A stretch of DNA of 39,939 bases from Lachnospiraceae bacterium (GCA_017408025.1 JAFQVJ010000064.1:1-39939), one strand, 5' to 3'. Shown: positions 8,322 to 19,023, counted from the stretch's first letter. Made by a program: numbers and translations. The notes: a model not told the origin generated them from the letters alone.

Positions 8322-9509
8322 ATGAAGAAACTGAAAAGAATGAAAATATGGCTTGCAGTAGTTTTGACCGTTGTCCTTGTAGGCGGCTGTGGAGGTAATA
8401 CATCTGACAAAAAGCAGGATAGCGCAAGCGAACTCATAGCAGATGCAAGTGCAACGGAGATAGGAACACAATCTGAAGCAGACAAAGGTACGGAAGCAGA
8501 GACGGAAACTACTGCCGAATTACCAACAGAGGATCCCTATAAATATGATTTTACATTATGCTTTGCGGGTGATATAAGCTTGGCAGATGACGCAGTGACA
8601 ACAGCTAAGCTTCAAGAGAATGATAATGATTTAAGTCAATGTATTTCACCGGAGCTTCTTAAGATAATGAATGAGGCGGATCTTATGTGCGTCAATAATG
8701 AGTTTACATTTTCAACTAATGGTTCACCCCTAGAGGGAAAAACGTATACATTTAGATCAAATCCAGAGCGAGTTATGTTTCTTGAGGAAATGGGTGTTGA
8801 TATAGCATTGCTGGCAAATAACCACGTATATGACTATGGAGAGATCTCGTTATTGGACACGTTAGACACATTGAATAGTGCTGGAATTAAATATTTCGGA
8901 GCAGGTAAAAATCTGGAAGAGGCTATGTCGCCAGTATACTTTGAAATAGATGGCAAAACAATAGCATATGTGGCTGCTTCAAGAGCTGAGAAATATAAGA
9001 TGACACCACAAGCTACTGAAGATTCGGCAGGCATACTTCGCTGTTATGACCCAGCCCTATTCATAGAGGTTATAAAGGAAGCGGATGCCAATGCGGACTT
9101 TGTCATAGCAAATGTACATTGGGGTACAGAGTACAGCACTGTCTTGGAAGAAGCGCAGCTGATAACGGGAAAACAGTATATTGATGCTGGTGCAGATGTG
9201 ATTATAGGTTCACATTCTCATTGTCTTCAGGGGATGGAATACTATAATGGCAAACCGATTATCTATAGTCTGGGTAATTATTGGTTTAACAGTAAAACTC
9301 TTGATAGTATGTTAATACAGCTTCATTTCTCGGGAGATTCCAGCAGTCAGAAGCTGGAGGTAGGTATGGTACCAGCGATTCAGTCTGATTGTAAGGTGCA
9401 GATAGTTACTGATGAAGCAGAAAAGGAACGAATATATTCTTATATGGAGAGCATTTCTATCAATGTGGATGTAGATAAAAATGGTATTGTAACGGAGATA
9501 GAAGAATAA
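8322..9509 (+). CDS. CapA-family lipoprotein (PGA_cap metallophosphatase-like)
   Basis: A predicted lipoprotein of 395 aa with the lipobox cysteine at about residue 23 (VLVGGC) and an acidic, Thr/Glu-rich linker before the fold. The body carries the CapA-type motifs FAGDISLADD, NNEFTFS, LLANNHVYDYG, ANVHWGTEYS and GSHSHCLQG, ending in YSLGNYWF. The family was named for poly-gamma-glutamate capsule synthesis but is a metallophosphoesterase-like fold of uncertain reaction. No other capsule gene is nearby, so a role in capsule formation is not supported. It starts 15 bases after the S41 protease and ends the division/envelope cluster. Confidence 0.88.
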   Translation: MKKLKRMKIWLAVVLTVVLVGGCGGNTSDKKQDSASELIADASATEIGTQSEADKGTEAETETTAELPTEDPYKYDFTLCFAGDISLADDAVTTAKLQENDNDLSQCISPELLKIMNEADLMCVNNEFTFSTNGSPLEGKTYTFRSNPERVMFLEEMGVDIALLANNHVYDYGEISLLDTLDTLNSAGIKYFGAGKNLEEAMSPVYFEIDGKTIAYVAASRAEKYKMTPQATEDSAGILRCYDPALFIEVIKEADANADFVIANVHWGTEYSTVLEEAQLITGKQYIDAGADVIIGSHSHCLQGMEYYNGKPIIYSLGNYWFNSKTLDSMLIQLHFSGDSSSQKLEVGMVPAIQSDCKVQIVTDEAEKERIYSYMESISINVDVDKNGIVTEIEE

Positions 9510-9515
9510 AATATT

Positions 9516-10295
9516 CTATTTTTTAAGTATGTCTATGGTGTGCGCGCTTGCGCCCATCATGTCCATGCGCTCGCAGGTTGCCAGATGGTACTCGATAAAG
9601 TGTTTAAAGCCCTCTTCGTCAAGTGAATTCAAGACAGGACGTATGTAATTTGCCGCTCCATCAGCTGCAACAATCTGAATGCGGTTTAATCCAGCCGCTT
9701 CATTCAATCTATCCATATCTTCTATACGAACAGAATGATAAATGTCGCCTTCCTTGGATATACAGTGGAAGTCGTTGGTGAAACGATCTTCCGCTACACA
9801 TTTGTTTATTGTATTCTCTGCGAAGGCATGACTTATGATTGTATAATCATTCATAATGTAGGCAACGATTATAACCCCATCATCCTTTAGAACACGTTTA
9901 GCTTCAGATAGAGCTTTAAGTCTTTCATCAAATGCTCCCAGATGGTACATGGGACCAAAGACCATAACCATATCGAAGCTTTTATCTTCGAAACGTTTAA
10001 GGTTCATGGCATTGCCTTTGTAGGCCTTAACCGTACTTCCTTTGCTTTTTATAATTCCCACGTTGTATTGAACCAGCTCCAGAGCTGTCACATCATAGCC
10101 CTCATTCGCTAAGGCAACTGAGTATCGCCCTGTACCAGCCCCCACATCAAGAATTTTAGCATCCTTTTTGCCTTCTAGATATTTATGAATATACTTCATG
10201 GAGGTAATGAACTCTACCTGACCGTGACGAGTACCGAGACGCTTTTCCTCGTTGAACTTATTATAGAATTTTTCGATAGGGGACATTTCCTTCAT
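9516..10295 (-). CDS. class I SAM-dependent methyltransferase
   Basis: A 259-aa cytosolic enzyme that transfers a methyl group from S-adenosylmethionine to an unknown small molecule or macromolecule. Motif I ILDVGAGTGRYS (about residues 44-55) and the acidic end of strand 2 (TALELVQ) mark the Rossmann-type SAM site; the MVMVFGPMYHLG segment is typical of small-molecule methyltransferases. The stop lies 6 bases from the stop of the convergent CapA-like gene, with no clear terminator between. It follows the minus-strand lipoprotein gene by 41 bp and may be co-transcribed with it. Confidence 0.9.
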   Translation of the reverse strand: MKEMSPIEKFYNKFNEEKRLGTRHGQVEFITSMKYIHKYLEGKKDAKILDVGAGTGRYSVALANEGYDVTALELVQYNVGIIKSKGSTVKAYKGNAMNLKRFEDKSFDMVMVFGPMYHLGAFDERLKALSEAKRVLKDDGVIIVAYIMNDYTIISHAFAENTINKCVAEDRFTNDFHCISKEGDIYHSVRIEDMDRLNEAAGLNRIQIVAADGAANYIRPVLNSLDEEGFKHFIEYHLATCERMDMMGASAHTIDILKK

Positions 10296-10336
10296 GATGT
10301 ATACACCTTTCTTATTATAAATTTGACACTATAAAA

Positions 10337-10942
10337 TTACTCTTCCGCATCTTCTGCTGGTGGTGTTGTGCTTTTTATATATGTGCCGTTACCATCATTT
10401 GCATATACTATAACTGTACCGTCGTCTTCTGTAATAGTCATCTCTACACCAGGCTCGACAACGTAACCGTTTACGCCGGGATCTTCCTGATCACTGCCAT
10501 TGGCACTCTCTAAAGATGCCAATATCTCATTGTAATCTTCTTCGGATATTCTTTCTAATTCTGTAGTTTCGCCCTCGTGGCTGATTATAAGAATGTCACC
10601 GTTGAAAGTGTATGAGCTTGTTGACGATTCTCCAAACACTGTAACAGTAATTTCCGACTCTGTGATTTCAATGTCAGCCGACTTTGGTACATTTAAAATA
10701 ATTGCATCCATTTTATCTTCAGTGAAGTGATAGTATGAAGGAATCAGAGTATCCTTTGTCTCCCAGTATCCAAGTATACTATTTTCCTCTTTAGTTTCAG
10801 AAGAGTTTTCTTTGGTTCTAGTAGTGTTTTCTTTAGCTTCAGTAGTAGAATTGTTGTCTTCGTCCTTGCTTCCGCAACCAACAAATGCACATGATACGCA
10901 TAATGTTGTGGCTAAAGCTAGTAATAAATTCTTCTTTTTCAT
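10337..10942 (-). CDS. small secreted lipoprotein of unknown function
   Basis: A 201-aa predicted lipoprotein: basic start MKKKN, hydrophobic stretch, then a lipobox with C23 in FVGC. A Ser/Thr/Glu/Lys-rich linker (about residues 25-55) separates the anchor from a compact domain of short beta-like stretches, and the C-terminus is acidic. I do not recognise a named family; similar domains in Clostridia are found in hypothetical extracellular lipoproteins. The start is fixed by AGGAGG 12 bases upstream on the minus strand; the frame extends 62 codons further without such a site. A well-formed promoter lies at 10997-11025. Confidence 0.8.
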   Translation of the reverse strand: MKKKNLLLALATTLCVSCAFVGCGSKDEDNNSTTEAKENTTRTKENSSETKEENSILGYWETKDTLIPSYYHFTEDKMDAIILNVPKSADIEITESEITVTVFGESSTSSYTFNGDILIISHEGETTELERISEEDYNEILASLESANGSDQEDPGVNGYVVEPGVEMTITEDDGTVIVYANDGNGTYIKSTTPPAEDAEE

Positions 10943-10996
10943 GTAGATAAACCTCCTAGAAATCTTTGTTGCCCTCAAAAATGTAGGCACGAAAAG

Positions 10997-11025
10997 ATTA
11001 TAATGTGTACGGGTTAAAAAGTCAA
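10997..11025 (-). promoter_or_regulatory. minus-strand promoter for the lipoprotein gene
   Basis: Read on the minus strand, -35 TTGACT (11025-11020) and -10 TATAAT (11002-10997) are separated by 17 bp. It points at the lipoprotein start at 10942. Confidence 0.75.
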
Positions 11026-11127
11026 ATATATATAAATCCATAAAAACCACACAATATGGCAAAAATTCGACGTTAATTGGTGTAGGTGCATTGTATGAAT
11101 GTATATATGCAAAGTGTGCACAATTCA

Positions 11128-11156
11128 TTGACAGAATCAGAGGTTATAAATAAAAT
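11128..11156 (+). promoter_or_regulatory. promoter of the LytTR/membrane-protein pair
   Basis: The -35 TTGACA (11128-11133) and -10 TAAAAT (11151-11156) have a 17-bp spacer, 42 bases upstream of the LytTR start codon. Confidence 0.75.
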
Positions 11157-11197
11157 GAAACTACCAGAGCGCAATGGAAAATAAAAGGAGGATATAG

Positions 11198-11650
11198 ATG
11201 AAGATAAAGCTTTCAGTAAGCAGCTCACGTTATAGCGAAATACAAAAGGAATTGCAGGATAGAGGGATAGAGATAGATGATGAAGCTGATTTGATTTTAT
11301 CCGAAAGGGATGGTTATCTCAGTACCATTAAGGTAAGAAATCGTGCTACAGGGGAATATGTGATGGTATCCACAGAGGATATAATATTTGTGGAGACTTT
11401 TGGTCACAAGGTGGTGGTTCATGCAGGTGAAACTACCTATCTGGCATCGGAGCGATTATATCAGCTGTGTGGTCTGCTCAATCCTGAGAAGTTTTTAAGA
11501 ATCAGCAATTCTGTTCTTATAGCAACTGATAAAGTGAAGAAGATACAACCGACACTGTCTATGAAATATATACTGACAATGTCAGACGGAAACAATGTGA
11601 ACGTGACCAGAAGTTATTATAATTTATTTAGGGACTATTATAAGATATAA
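11198..11650 (+). CDS. LytTR-domain DNA-binding regulator (stand-alone)
   Basis: A 150-aa regulator without a receiver domain. The C-terminal two thirds are a LytTR DNA-binding domain, recognised from IIFVETFGHKVVVHAG, the LYQLCGLLNPEKFLRISNSVL stretch (here about residues 90-110) and NVTRSYYNLFRDYY at the end. The N-terminal 45 residues are a short domain of the type found in LytTR proteins encoded beside small membrane proteins. It is preceded by AAAGGAGG and followed 17 bases later by a membrane-protein gene. By analogy with other LytTR/membrane-protein pairs, the membrane partner may control its activity (inference). Confidence 0.9.
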   Translation: MKIKLSVSSSRYSEIQKELQDRGIEIDDEADLILSERDGYLSTIKVRNRATGEYVMVSTEDIIFVETFGHKVVVHAGETTYLASERLYQLCGLLNPEKFLRISNSVLIATDKVKKIQPTLSMKYILTMSDGNNVNVTRSYYNLFRDYYKI

Positions 11651-11667
11651 GGTAGGAGGGTTAATTT

Positions 11668-12378
11668 ATGGTAAGTATTTTTGTATTTATAATGCCTGCA
11701 ATTTTTGCATTACTGCTACTAATTGTAACAGTTGCTGTTTACTTTTTTATTTATAAGAGAAACATTAATAAGGCATTGAATGACAGGGACAGCGTTAAGA
11801 GGCGCATGCCACCACCATATAAGGTCTTGATTGGAGCAGCTTCAGTAATAATCATTTTAACCATATTGTTTATAAGTGTTGTAAGGGTTAATAGTGGAAA
11901 TAACGGTGGAGGACTTGAGGATAAATATTTTGCTGCTAGCTATAGCTTTAATGTGTATCAGCCAGATGAAATGACAGGTTATCTGTCAGCGTATTCTATA
12001 GAAGAGAATGTAGGTTATAAAAAATATGTTGAGGATATAGGAGATGTGAGAGTAACCTATTTTATGAGTGAAGAAAATTATGATGTTTATCATCCAGGAT
12101 TCATCGCATATGTAGAATATGTGGGCACGAAGGATGTGCTTAATTATGGTTATTGGGGAAATTTTCTTACACCAGATGGAACAAATATTTGCGGTAGAGG
12201 GGCCGCAGGAAGTGATGTGGAGGATTATTTTGTCGTGGTAGGAAGTACGAGTATAGAATGTACATTCCAGTTGGATATGTATTATTATGATTCAGAAGCA
12301 AAGGGCGAAGAAATAGAAGATGGTGCTGCATCATCAGAGACCATTAAGCTTATACTTGATCCGACAAATGAAGAATAA
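11668..12378 (+). CDS. membrane protein with extracellular beta-rich domain, unknown function
   Basis: A 236-aa protein with two membrane helices (about residues 4-28 and 50-72) joined by a basic, Pro-containing loop, then an exported domain rich in Tyr, Val and Asp. I do not recognise the family; it is not the DUF3021 protein usually paired with LytTR regulators. The start has TAGGAGG upstream. Being 17 bases after the LytTR gene and ended by a strong terminator, the two genes form a clear two-gene operon, so this protein may be its sensor or its target. Confidence 0.75.
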   Translation: MVSIFVFIMPAIFALLLLIVTVAVYFFIYKRNINKALNDRDSVKRRMPPPYKVLIGAASVIIILTILFISVVRVNSGNNGGGLEDKYFAASYSFNVYQPDEMTGYLSAYSIEENVGYKKYVEDIGDVRVTYFMSEENYDVYHPGFIAYVEYVGTKDVLNYGYWGNFLTPDGTNICGRGAAGSDVEDYFVVVGSTSIECTFQLDMYYYDSEAKGEEIEDGAASSETIKLILDPTNEE

Positions 12379-12400
12379 AAGATTGAAAAGCTGAAAAAGA

Positions 12401-12440
12401 CCAGTACGTCAGTAGTGAAAAACTGATGTGCTGGTTTTGT
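12401..12440 (+). terminator. strong intrinsic terminator of the LytTR operon
   Basis: CCAGTACGTCAGT (12401-12413) pairs over all 13 positions, two as G-U type, with ACTGATGTGCTGG (12422-12434), followed by TTTTGTT. The palindromic repeat begins right at the end of the T-tract. Confidence 0.88.
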
Positions 12441-12473
12441 TGTATAGAAAAGTTCTCGAAACTTTCCTATACA
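12441..12473. repeat. terminator-associated palindromic repeat, copy 2
   Basis: TGTATAG (12441-12447) pairs with CTATACA (12467-12473) and AAAGTT with AACTTT inside, around a CTCG loop. It directly follows the terminator T-tract. Confidence 0.8.
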
Positions 12474-12524
12474 TTAATAGTAAAATTGATAGTAAAACAA
12501 TTCCATGTTAATTTAAGTATTATG

Positions 12525-12553
12525 TTGCAAACGAACAACTGTTCTGGTATAAT
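12525..12553 (+). promoter_or_regulatory. SOS-type promoter of uvrB-uvrA with LexA box
   Basis: The -35 TTGCAA (12525-12530) and -10 TATAAT (12548-12553) are 17 bp apart. The spacer contains CGAACAACTGTTCT (12532-12545), which matches the Gram-positive LexA (DinR) box CGAAC-N4-GTTCG at 9 of 10 fixed positions. LexA bound here would block RNA polymerase, so the operon should be induced by DNA damage. The 5' leader is about 130 nt. Confidence 0.85.
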
Positions 12554-12685
12554 GTAGCTATGTTGTTACTTCCAATGTCAATGTTATTGAGATGAAGCAA
12601 TATGCAATAATATAGGTAATGTCTTTGTTTAACAAGTATACAATTTTGTAAACTGCAATGATATAAATGTGCAAAAGGAGAAACC

Positions 12686-14662
12686 ATGGACAAATTTATA
12701 TTACATTCAGAATATAAGCCAACAGGTGACCAGCCACAGGCGATTGAAAAGCTTGTTCAGGGCTTCAAGGAAGGCAATCAGTTTCAGACCCTTCTTGGCG
12801 TTACTGGTTCAGGCAAGACCTTCACTATGGCAAATATTATAGAGAAGCTTAATAAACCGACGCTTATCATAGCGCATAATAAAACACTTGCTGCACAGCT
12901 TTACGGAGAGTTTAAGGAGTTCTTCCCAGAGAATGCGGTGGAGTACTTTGTGTCATACTACGATTATTACCAGCCGGAGGCGTATGTGCCATCTACTGAC
13001 ACTTATATAGAGAAGGATTCATCTATTAATGATGAGATAGATAAATTAAGACTTTCAGCAACAGCATCTCTTGTAGAACGTAAGGATGTTATAATTATAT
13101 CCAGTGTATCGTGCATCTATGGATTGGGTAGCCCTGTGGACTACAAAAACATGATGATTTCCCTTCGACCTGGTATGGAGAAGGATAGAGATGAGGTTAT
13201 CCGTCAGCTCATTGATATTCAGTATGAGAGAAACGAGATGGATTTTAAGCGTGGCACGTTCAGAGTTCGCGGAGATGTTGTTGAAATAATTCCTGCAAAT
13301 TACAGTGATAATGCTATTAGAGTTGAATTTTTTGGTGACGAGATAGATAGAATAACGGAAGTTGATACACTGACAGGCGAGATAAAAAGCCGCTTGGAGC
13401 ATATTGCAATATTTCCTGCATCCCACTATGTTGTAGCACCTGAAAAGATAAAGGAAGCGGCAAAAAATATTGAAGCAGAGCTGAAAGAGAGAGTTGAATA
13501 CTTTAAAAGTGAAGACAAGCTGTTGGAGGCGCAGAGAATATCTGAGAGAACTAATTTCGATATAGAGATGCTTAGAGAGACAGGCTTTTGTTCGGGAATA
13601 GAGAATTATTCCAGACACTTGGCAGGATTGCAGCCTGGGGCGACACCTCATACACTTATGGATTATTTTGGAGATGATTTTCTTATCATAGTGGATGAGT
13701 CGCATATAACAGTGCCTCAGGTTCGTGGTATGTTTGCAGGCGACCAGTCGAGAAAGTCAACACTTGTAGACTATGGTTTCAGACTTCCTTCGGCGAAGGA
13801 CAATAGACCGCTGAATTTTGAAGAGTTTGAGAGCAAGATTGACCAGATGCTCTTTGTGTCTGCCACGCCAAATGTGTACGAAGGGGAACATGAGCTTTTG
13901 AGAGCTGAGCAGATTATCAGACCGACAGGACTTCTCGACCCACTTATAGATGTGCGAAAGGTAGAGGGGCAGATAGACGATCTTATCAGTGAGATTAGGA
14001 AAGAAACTGATAAGAAGAATAAGGTTCTCGTTACTACACTGACAAAACGCATGGCAGAGGATTTGACAGATTATATGAAGGATGTTGGTATCAGGGTAAA
14101 ATACCTTCATTCGGATATAGACACACTTGAGAGAACAGAGATTATCAGAGATATGCGTCTTGATGTGTTTGATGTACTTGTGGGTATCAACCTGCTTAGA
14201 GAGGGTCTTGATATTCCGGAGATTTCACTGGTAGCCATAATTGATGCTGACAAAGAGGGATTCTTAAGAAGTGAGACATCTCTTATACAGACTGTGGGAC
14301 GTGCTGCCAGAAATGCAGAGGGACATGTTATCATGTATGCTGATACTATTACAGATTCCATGCGAGCGGCAATTAACGAGACTAACAGGCGTCGAGCTAT
14401 ACAGGAAGCATATAATGAGGAGCATGGGATTACGCCTACTACGATCAAGAAGGCGGTTCGCGACCTTATTAGTATAACTAAGGCTGCTGAGAAGACTGTA
14501 AATGAGCTTGAAAAAGACCCAGAGTCAATGGATGAGAGGGAGCTTGCAAAGCTTATTGGCAAGATACAAAAACAGATGCAAAAGGCGGCTGCAGAGCTGG
14601 ATTTCGAGACTGCGGCGCAACTTCGTGACCAGATGATGGAGTTAAAGAAGCACCTAGTGTAA
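12686..14662 (+). CDS. uvrB: excinuclease ABC subunit B
   Basis: The damage-verifying helicase-like subunit of nucleotide excision repair, which receives damaged DNA from UvrA and recruits UvrC. At 658 aa it is normal length. Seen: Walker A GVTGSGKT (residues 38-45), the beta-hairpin region [20 protein letters not shown] that clamps one strand, the DESH box, helicase motifs near SATPNVYE and [23 protein letters not shown] (motif VI), and a C-terminal UVR motif that binds UvrC. AAAGGAG precedes ATG 12686. It is followed 14 bases later by uvrA, and a LexA box lies upstream. Confidence 0.99.
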   Translation: MDKFILHSEYKPTGDQPQAIEKLVQGFKEGNQFQTLLGVTGSGKTFTMANIIEKLNKPTLIIAHNKTLAAQLYGEFKEFFPENAVEYFVSYYDYYQPEAYVPSTDTYIEKDSSINDEIDKLRLSATASLVERKDVIIISSVSCIYGLGSPVDYKNMMISLRPGMEKDRDEVIRQLIDIQYERNEMDFKRGTFRVRGDVVEIIPANYSDNAIRVEFFGDEIDRITEVDTLTGEIKSRLEHIAIFPASHYVVAPEKIKEAAKNIEAELKERVEYFKSEDKLLEAQRISERTNFDIEMLRETGFCSGIENYSRHLAGLQPGATPHTLMDYFGDDFLIIVDESHITVPQVRGMFAGDQSRKSTLVDYGFRLPSAKDNRPLNFEEFESKIDQMLFVSATPNVYEGEHELLRAEQIIRPTGLLDPLIDVRKVEGQIDDLISEIRKETDKKNKVLVTTLTKRMAEDLTDYMKDVGIRVKYLHSDIDTLERTEIIRDMRLDVFDVLVGINLLREGLDIPEISLVAIIDADKEGFLRSETSLIQTVGRAARNAEGHVIMYADTITDSMRAAINETNRRRAIQEAYNEEHGITPTTIKKAVRDLISITKAAEKTVNELEKDPESMDERELAKLIGKIQKQMQKAAAELDFETAAQLRDQMMELKKHLV

Positions 14663-14676
14663 GAAAGGAAATTAAG

Positions 14677-17520
14677 ATGTCAGATTTAGATAAGAATAAA
14701 GGCGATTTTATAAAAATACGAGGTGGCTCTGAGCATAACCTCAAGCATATTGATTTGAATATTCCGAGAAATAAATTTGTTGTATTAACTGGTTTATCTG
14801 GTTCTGGAAAGTCATCTCTTGCATTTGATACTATCTATGCAGAGGGACAGAGAAGATACATGGAGTCATTGTCATCATATGCAAGACAGTTCTTAGGACA
14901 GATGGAGAAGCCTAATGTAGATAGTATAGAAGGATTGTCGCCAGCTATATCCATTGATCAGAAGTCTACAAACAGAAATCCACGTTCAACAGTTGGGACT
15001 GTCACAGAGATTTATGACTATTTCAGACTTCTATATGCCAGAATAGGTATACCTCATTGTCCAAAGTGTGGCAAGGAGATAAAAAAGCAGAGTCTAGACC
15101 AGATGGTCGACACTATTATGGCGCTTCCTGAGAGGACAAAGATACAGCTTCTGGCACCAGTTGTCAGAGGCAAAAAGGGACGTCATGAGAAAGTGCTGGA
15201 GCAGGCGAAGAAGGCTGGCTATGTCCGTGTGATTGTTGACGGCAACCTCTATGAGCTGTCGGAGGATATTACTTTAGATAAAAATATCAAGCATAATATA
15301 GAAATCGTTGTAGACCGATTGGCAGTTAAAGAGGGTATGGAAAAACGTCTCACAGATTCCATTGAGAATGTTTTGTATCTGGCTGATGGTCTTATGATAG
15401 TAGATGTTATAGATGGAGAACCTATTAACTTCTCTATGAGCTTTGCCTGTCCTGATTGTGGAATAAGTATTGATGAAGTAGAGCCTAGAAGCTTTTCGTT
15501 TAACAATCCATTTGGAGCTTGCCCTGTATGCGTGGGTCTTGGCTACAAGATGGAATTTTTGCCAGAGCTTATGATGCCAGATCTTAGTTTAAGCTTTAAT
15601 GAGGGTGTTGTGTCGTGTATGGGATGGCAGTCATCAAGTGAAAAGGGAAGCTTTACTCATGCTACACTTGAAGCGCTGGCGGAGGCTTACAATTTTAGTT
15701 TAGATACTCCATTTGAGCAGCTAAGTGACGATGTTAAAAAGGTGTTTATCCACGGTACAGGTGGTAAAGTACTGAAGGTTCATTATAAGGGACAGCGTGG
15801 CGAGGGTGTCTATGATGTGCCGTTTGAAGGTCTTATTAAAAACATGGAGAGACGTTACAGAGAGACATCATCTGAGCTTATGAAGTCAGAGTATGAGCAG
15901 TATATGAATATCACTCCATGTAAGGAATGTAACGGACAGAGATTAAAGAAAGAATCCTTAGCTGTAACAGTATCAGATAAAAATATATATGAGATAACCT
16001 CTATGTCAGTTAGAGATTTGCAAGAATATCTCAATGAAATGAAGCTGACGGCAAGACAGGAATTTATTGGAGAACAGGTACTTAAAGAGATAAAGGCGAG
16101 GGTTGGTTTTCTTGTCAATGTTGGTCTTGAATATCTGACTCTTACAAGAGCTACGGCATCCCTATCTGGTGGCGAGGCGCAGAGAATTCGTCTGGCCACA
16201 CAGATTGGTTCAGGTCTGGTAGGTGTAACATATATTTTAGATGAGCCTAGTATTGGTCTTCATCAGAGAGATAATGATAAGCTGCTTAGCACACTGACTC
16301 ATCTTCGCGACTTAGGTAACAGCCTTATCGTAGTAGAGCATGATGAGGATACTATGTTTGCTGCGGATTATATTGTGGATATTGGACCAGGGGCAGGTGA
16401 CCATGGTGGAGAAGTAGTTGCTGCAGGTACGGCAGAAGAGATAATGAAGAATCCTAAGTCTATCACAGGTGCATATCTTAGTGGAAAGATGAAGATACCT
16501 GTGCCAAAGGAGCGCAGAAAGCCAACTGGTTATATAAAGGTTATAGGAGCAAGACAAAATAATCTTAAAAATATAGATGTGGAGATTCCACTTGGTGTCA
16601 TGACATGTGTTACAGGTGTGTCAGGCTCTGGAAAGAGTTCTCTTGTAAATGAGATTTTATATAAATCATTGGCGAAGAAGCTCAACAGGGCAAGAACCAT
16701 AGCTGGTGACCATGATAGAATAGAGGGTGTAGAGCAGCTTGATAAGGTTATAGATATTGACCAGTCGCCAATAGGCAGGACACCACGTTCAAATCCTGCC
16801 ACATATACAGGGGTATTTGACCAGATAAGAGATTTGTTTGCAGCTACAGCAGAGGCAAAGGCAAGAGGTTATAAGAAAGGACGTTTCAGCTTCAATGCCA
16901 AGGGCGGACGTTGTGAGGCATGTGCCGGTGATGGTATCATTAAGATTGAGATGCATTTCCTTCCAGATGTTTATGTTCCATGTGAGGTATGTCAGGGTAA
17001 GAGATATAATAGAGAGACACTTGAGGTTAAGTACAAGGGCAAGAGCATATATGATGTCCTTGATATGACTGTTGAAGAGGCGACACACTTCTTTGAAAAT
17101 CAGCAGTCTATCTACAGAAAGATTAAGACATTGAATGATGTAGGATTATCGTATATCCGTCTGGGACAGCCGTCCACAACATTGTCTGGTGGTGAAGCTC
17201 AGAGAGTTAAGCTTGCCACAGAGCTTAGCCGTCGTGATACAGGAAAAACTATCTATATCTTAGACGAGCCAACAACTGGACTTCATTTTGCAGATGTTCA
17301 TAAGTTAGTTGACATACTGCGTAAGCTGTCAGAGGGTGGCAATACTGTAGTTGTCATAGAGCATAATCTTGATGTCATTAAGGTGGCTGATCATATCATA
17401 GATATAGGACCAGAAGGTGGCGACAAGGGTGGAACTGTTATTGCACAGGGTACACCGGAGGAAGTTGCCAAGTGTAAGAAGTCGTATACCGGACAGTATG
17501 TGATGAAGTATTTGAAATAA
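14677..17520 (+). CDS. uvrA: excinuclease ABC subunit A
   Basis: The damage-recognition ATPase of nucleotide excision repair, 947 aa, with two ABC modules. Seen: Walker [11 protein letters not shown] near residue 40 and [10 protein letters not shown] in the second half; signature motifs LSGGEAQR in both modules; the Walker B segments [10 protein letters not shown] and [10 protein letters not shown]; and zinc-binding cysteine sets CPKCG, CPDCG/CPVC and CEAC/CEVC. The [20 protein letters not shown] segment is characteristic. Translation starts after GAAAGG and the gene is in the uvrB operon, so it shares SOS control. I see no convincing terminator in the 100 bases after its stop. Confidence 0.99.
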   Translation: MSDLDKNKGDFIKIRGGSEHNLKHIDLNIPRNKFVVLTGLSGSGKSSLAFDTIYAEGQRRYMESLSSYARQFLGQMEKPNVDSIEGLSPAISIDQKSTNRNPRSTVGTVTEIYDYFRLLYARIGIPHCPKCGKEIKKQSLDQMVDTIMALPERTKIQLLAPVVRGKKGRHEKVLEQAKKAGYVRVIVDGNLYELSEDITLDKNIKHNIEIVVDRLAVKEGMEKRLTDSIENVLYLADGLMIVDVIDGEPINFSMSFACPDCGISIDEVEPRSFSFNNPFGACPVCVGLGYKMEFLPELMMPDLSLSFNEGVVSCMGWQSSSEKGSFTHATLEALAEAYNFSLDTPFEQLSDDVKKVFIHGTGGKVLKVHYKGQRGEGVYDVPFEGLIKNMERRYRETSSELMKSEYEQYMNITPCKECNGQRLKKESLAVTVSDKNIYEITSMSVRDLQEYLNEMKLTARQEFIGEQVLKEIKARVGFLVNVGLEYLTLTRATASLSGGEAQRIRLATQIGSGLVGVTYILDEPSIGLHQRDNDKLLSTLTHLRDLGNSLIVVEHDEDTMFAADYIVDIGPGAGDHGGEVVAAGTAEEIMKNPKSITGAYLSGKMKIPVPKERRKPTGYIKVIGARQNNLKNIDVEIPLGVMTCVTGVSGSGKSSLVNEILYKSLAKKLNRARTIAGDHDRIEGVEQLDKVIDIDQSPIGRTPRSNPATYTGVFDQIRDLFAATAEAKARGYKKGRFSFNAKGGRCEACAGDGIIKIEMHFLPDVYVPCEVCQGKRYNRETLEVKYKGKSIYDVLDMTVEEATHFFENQQSIYRKIKTLNDVGLSYIRLGQPSTTLSGGEAQRVKLATELSRRDTGKTIYILDEPTTGLHFADVHKLVDILRKLSEGGNTVVVIEHNLDVIKVADHIIDIGPEGGDKGGTVIAQGTPEEVAKCKKSYTGQYVMKYLK

Positions 17521-17628
17521 GGATACCGCAATCCCACTGGCTTTAGACGTTTTTGATTTTGCTAAAATAAATGGAATATGGTATATTGGATTTGGAAAGA
17601 TATAGCATTATTGAGGAGGGCATATATT

Positions 17629-19023
17629 ATGAAGAAAAAATTGATTTTAGCATTATGTGCTAGCAGCATGGTAGTTACAATGTCTGCATGTAGTAGTAGC
17701 GATGACGAAAAGGCTACAGTCCCAACAATAACAACAACGATGGTAGAAGAAAATGATACAACAACTGTGGAAGAGACTACTACTGCGCCAAAGGAAGAAA
17801 TCGTTGAGCCAGTAGAAAACTGCGAAGTATCTAACAATGGTGGAACTGTTGTAAAATATGGAGACCAAATAGTTTATTGGAAATATAACAGTGAAAGCTA
17901 CGAGAAACAGGCGGTATTAGCAGCATATTCATTGATTGCCACAACACAGAACGAACTGGTATATGAAAATGCAGATGGAATAAAAGAGACAATACTTACT
18001 ACAACGGGAGCAGGAAATCTGTATATACTTGGAGACAAGTTATACTTTGAAAAAATGTTATCCTTAAGTGAGAGAGAGATAAATGTCATAAGCAAGGTAG
18101 ATGGAAAGTGGGATCGCACTACGCTAGCTACTGTGTGCAAGGGAAGAATATTGGCTGTTGATGAGGAAAGAGAAATACTTATTATAGAAAAAATTGACGG
18201 CAGTAATAACGTAATATCGTCTATTGACATCAAAGCAGATAAGATTAGTGAGATATATTCAGAAGGTTCTTTCTTAGCATATGATGATGGAAAAATATTC
18301 TATCAAATCCCAGCTTCGAACTTTACTAATGGGGCGTTGGGAGAACTGGGTATAGGTGTAGTTGATTTAGATGGTAATAATGCCTTGCTTGTGACTACAA
18401 TGCCAAATTTATATGAGTTTGCAGATGGTGGAGAAGTAGATGTACAGTGCATGCAAGTACATAATGGATATGTGTATTATTCATATGGTGGTTATGCAGG
18501 TACAGCAAATTATTACCAGGGTGGAAATGTATGTAGGGTAACTTTGGACGGAAAAAATAATGAAGTATTGGCAACGGATGCAGCGGAGCAGTTTTACGTA
18601 TATGATGAGAATGGAAAAACTAAGCTAATTTACGCAGACTCTTATGATGATATTAGACAAATATCAGTACATGAAACAGATGTAGAATCAAAAACATCTA
18701 GCGATAGTGATATGAAATTAGGAAAATTACAGGAGCCGTTTTATGTTTCCGATTGGAGTTATTGGTTGTACAAAGATACTACAGGAAATTGTACATCTTT
18801 AATTACAACTTCAGATTTTCCACAGGAAGCAGATTACATAACAGACGTATATAACATTGAATTGATAGATGACATTGTATATTACACAGTTGTTTACAGT
18901 AAATATAATGAGGAAGTTAGTGTGGGTTGGAGAGATGGTTATGACTGGGTTAAAACGGAGGTTTACTGCAAGAATTTAACTAGTGGTGAAGTTAAACTTA
19001 TCTATAATTATCCAGAGAATTAA
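17629..19023 (+). CDS. lipoprotein with DUF5050-like beta-propeller character
   Basis: A 464-aa predicted lipoprotein: MKKKL start, lipobox cysteine C21 (TMSAC), then a Thr/Glu-rich linker (about residues 25-60) and a long exported domain. That domain repeats short blades of the form VxxDGxN or LDGKNNEVL with YVYYSYGG-like strands, which resembles the DUF5050/low-density-lipoprotein-receptor-like propeller family common in Clostridia. Ligand and role are unknown. ATG 17629 follows GAGGAGGG at 17613-17620; the frame runs 17 codons further upstream without a site. Confidence 0.75.
   Translation: MKKKLILALCASSMVVTMSACSSSDDEKATVPTITTTMVEENDTTTVEETTTAPKEEIVEPVENCEVSNNGGTVVKYGDQIVYWKYNSESYEKQAVLAAYSLIATTQNELVYENADGIKETILTTTGAGNLYILGDKLYFEKMLSLSEREINVISKVDGKWDRTTLATVCKGRILAVDEEREILIIEKIDGSNNVISSIDIKADKISEIYSEGSFLAYDDGKIFYQIPASNFTNGALGELGIGVVDLDGNNALLVTTMPNLYEFADGGEVDVQCMQVHNGYVYYSYGGYAGTANYYQGGNVCRVTLDGKNNEVLATDAAEQFYVYDENGKTKLIYADSYDDIRQISVHETDVESKTSSDSDMKLGKLQEPFYVSDWSYWLYKDTTGNCTSLITTSDFPQEADYITDVYNIELIDDIVYYTVVYSKYNEEVSVGWRDGYDWVKTEVYCKNLTSGEVKLIYNYPEN

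Noticed and set aside
9530-9600. Terminator between the CapA-like and methyltransferase genes
   Set aside because: The stops are only 6 bases apart and I find no hairpin with a T-tract on either strand.
13055-13705. Long minus-strand open frame inside uvrB
   Set aside because: It is the shadow of a certain gene on the other strand, without start signals or recognisable protein features.
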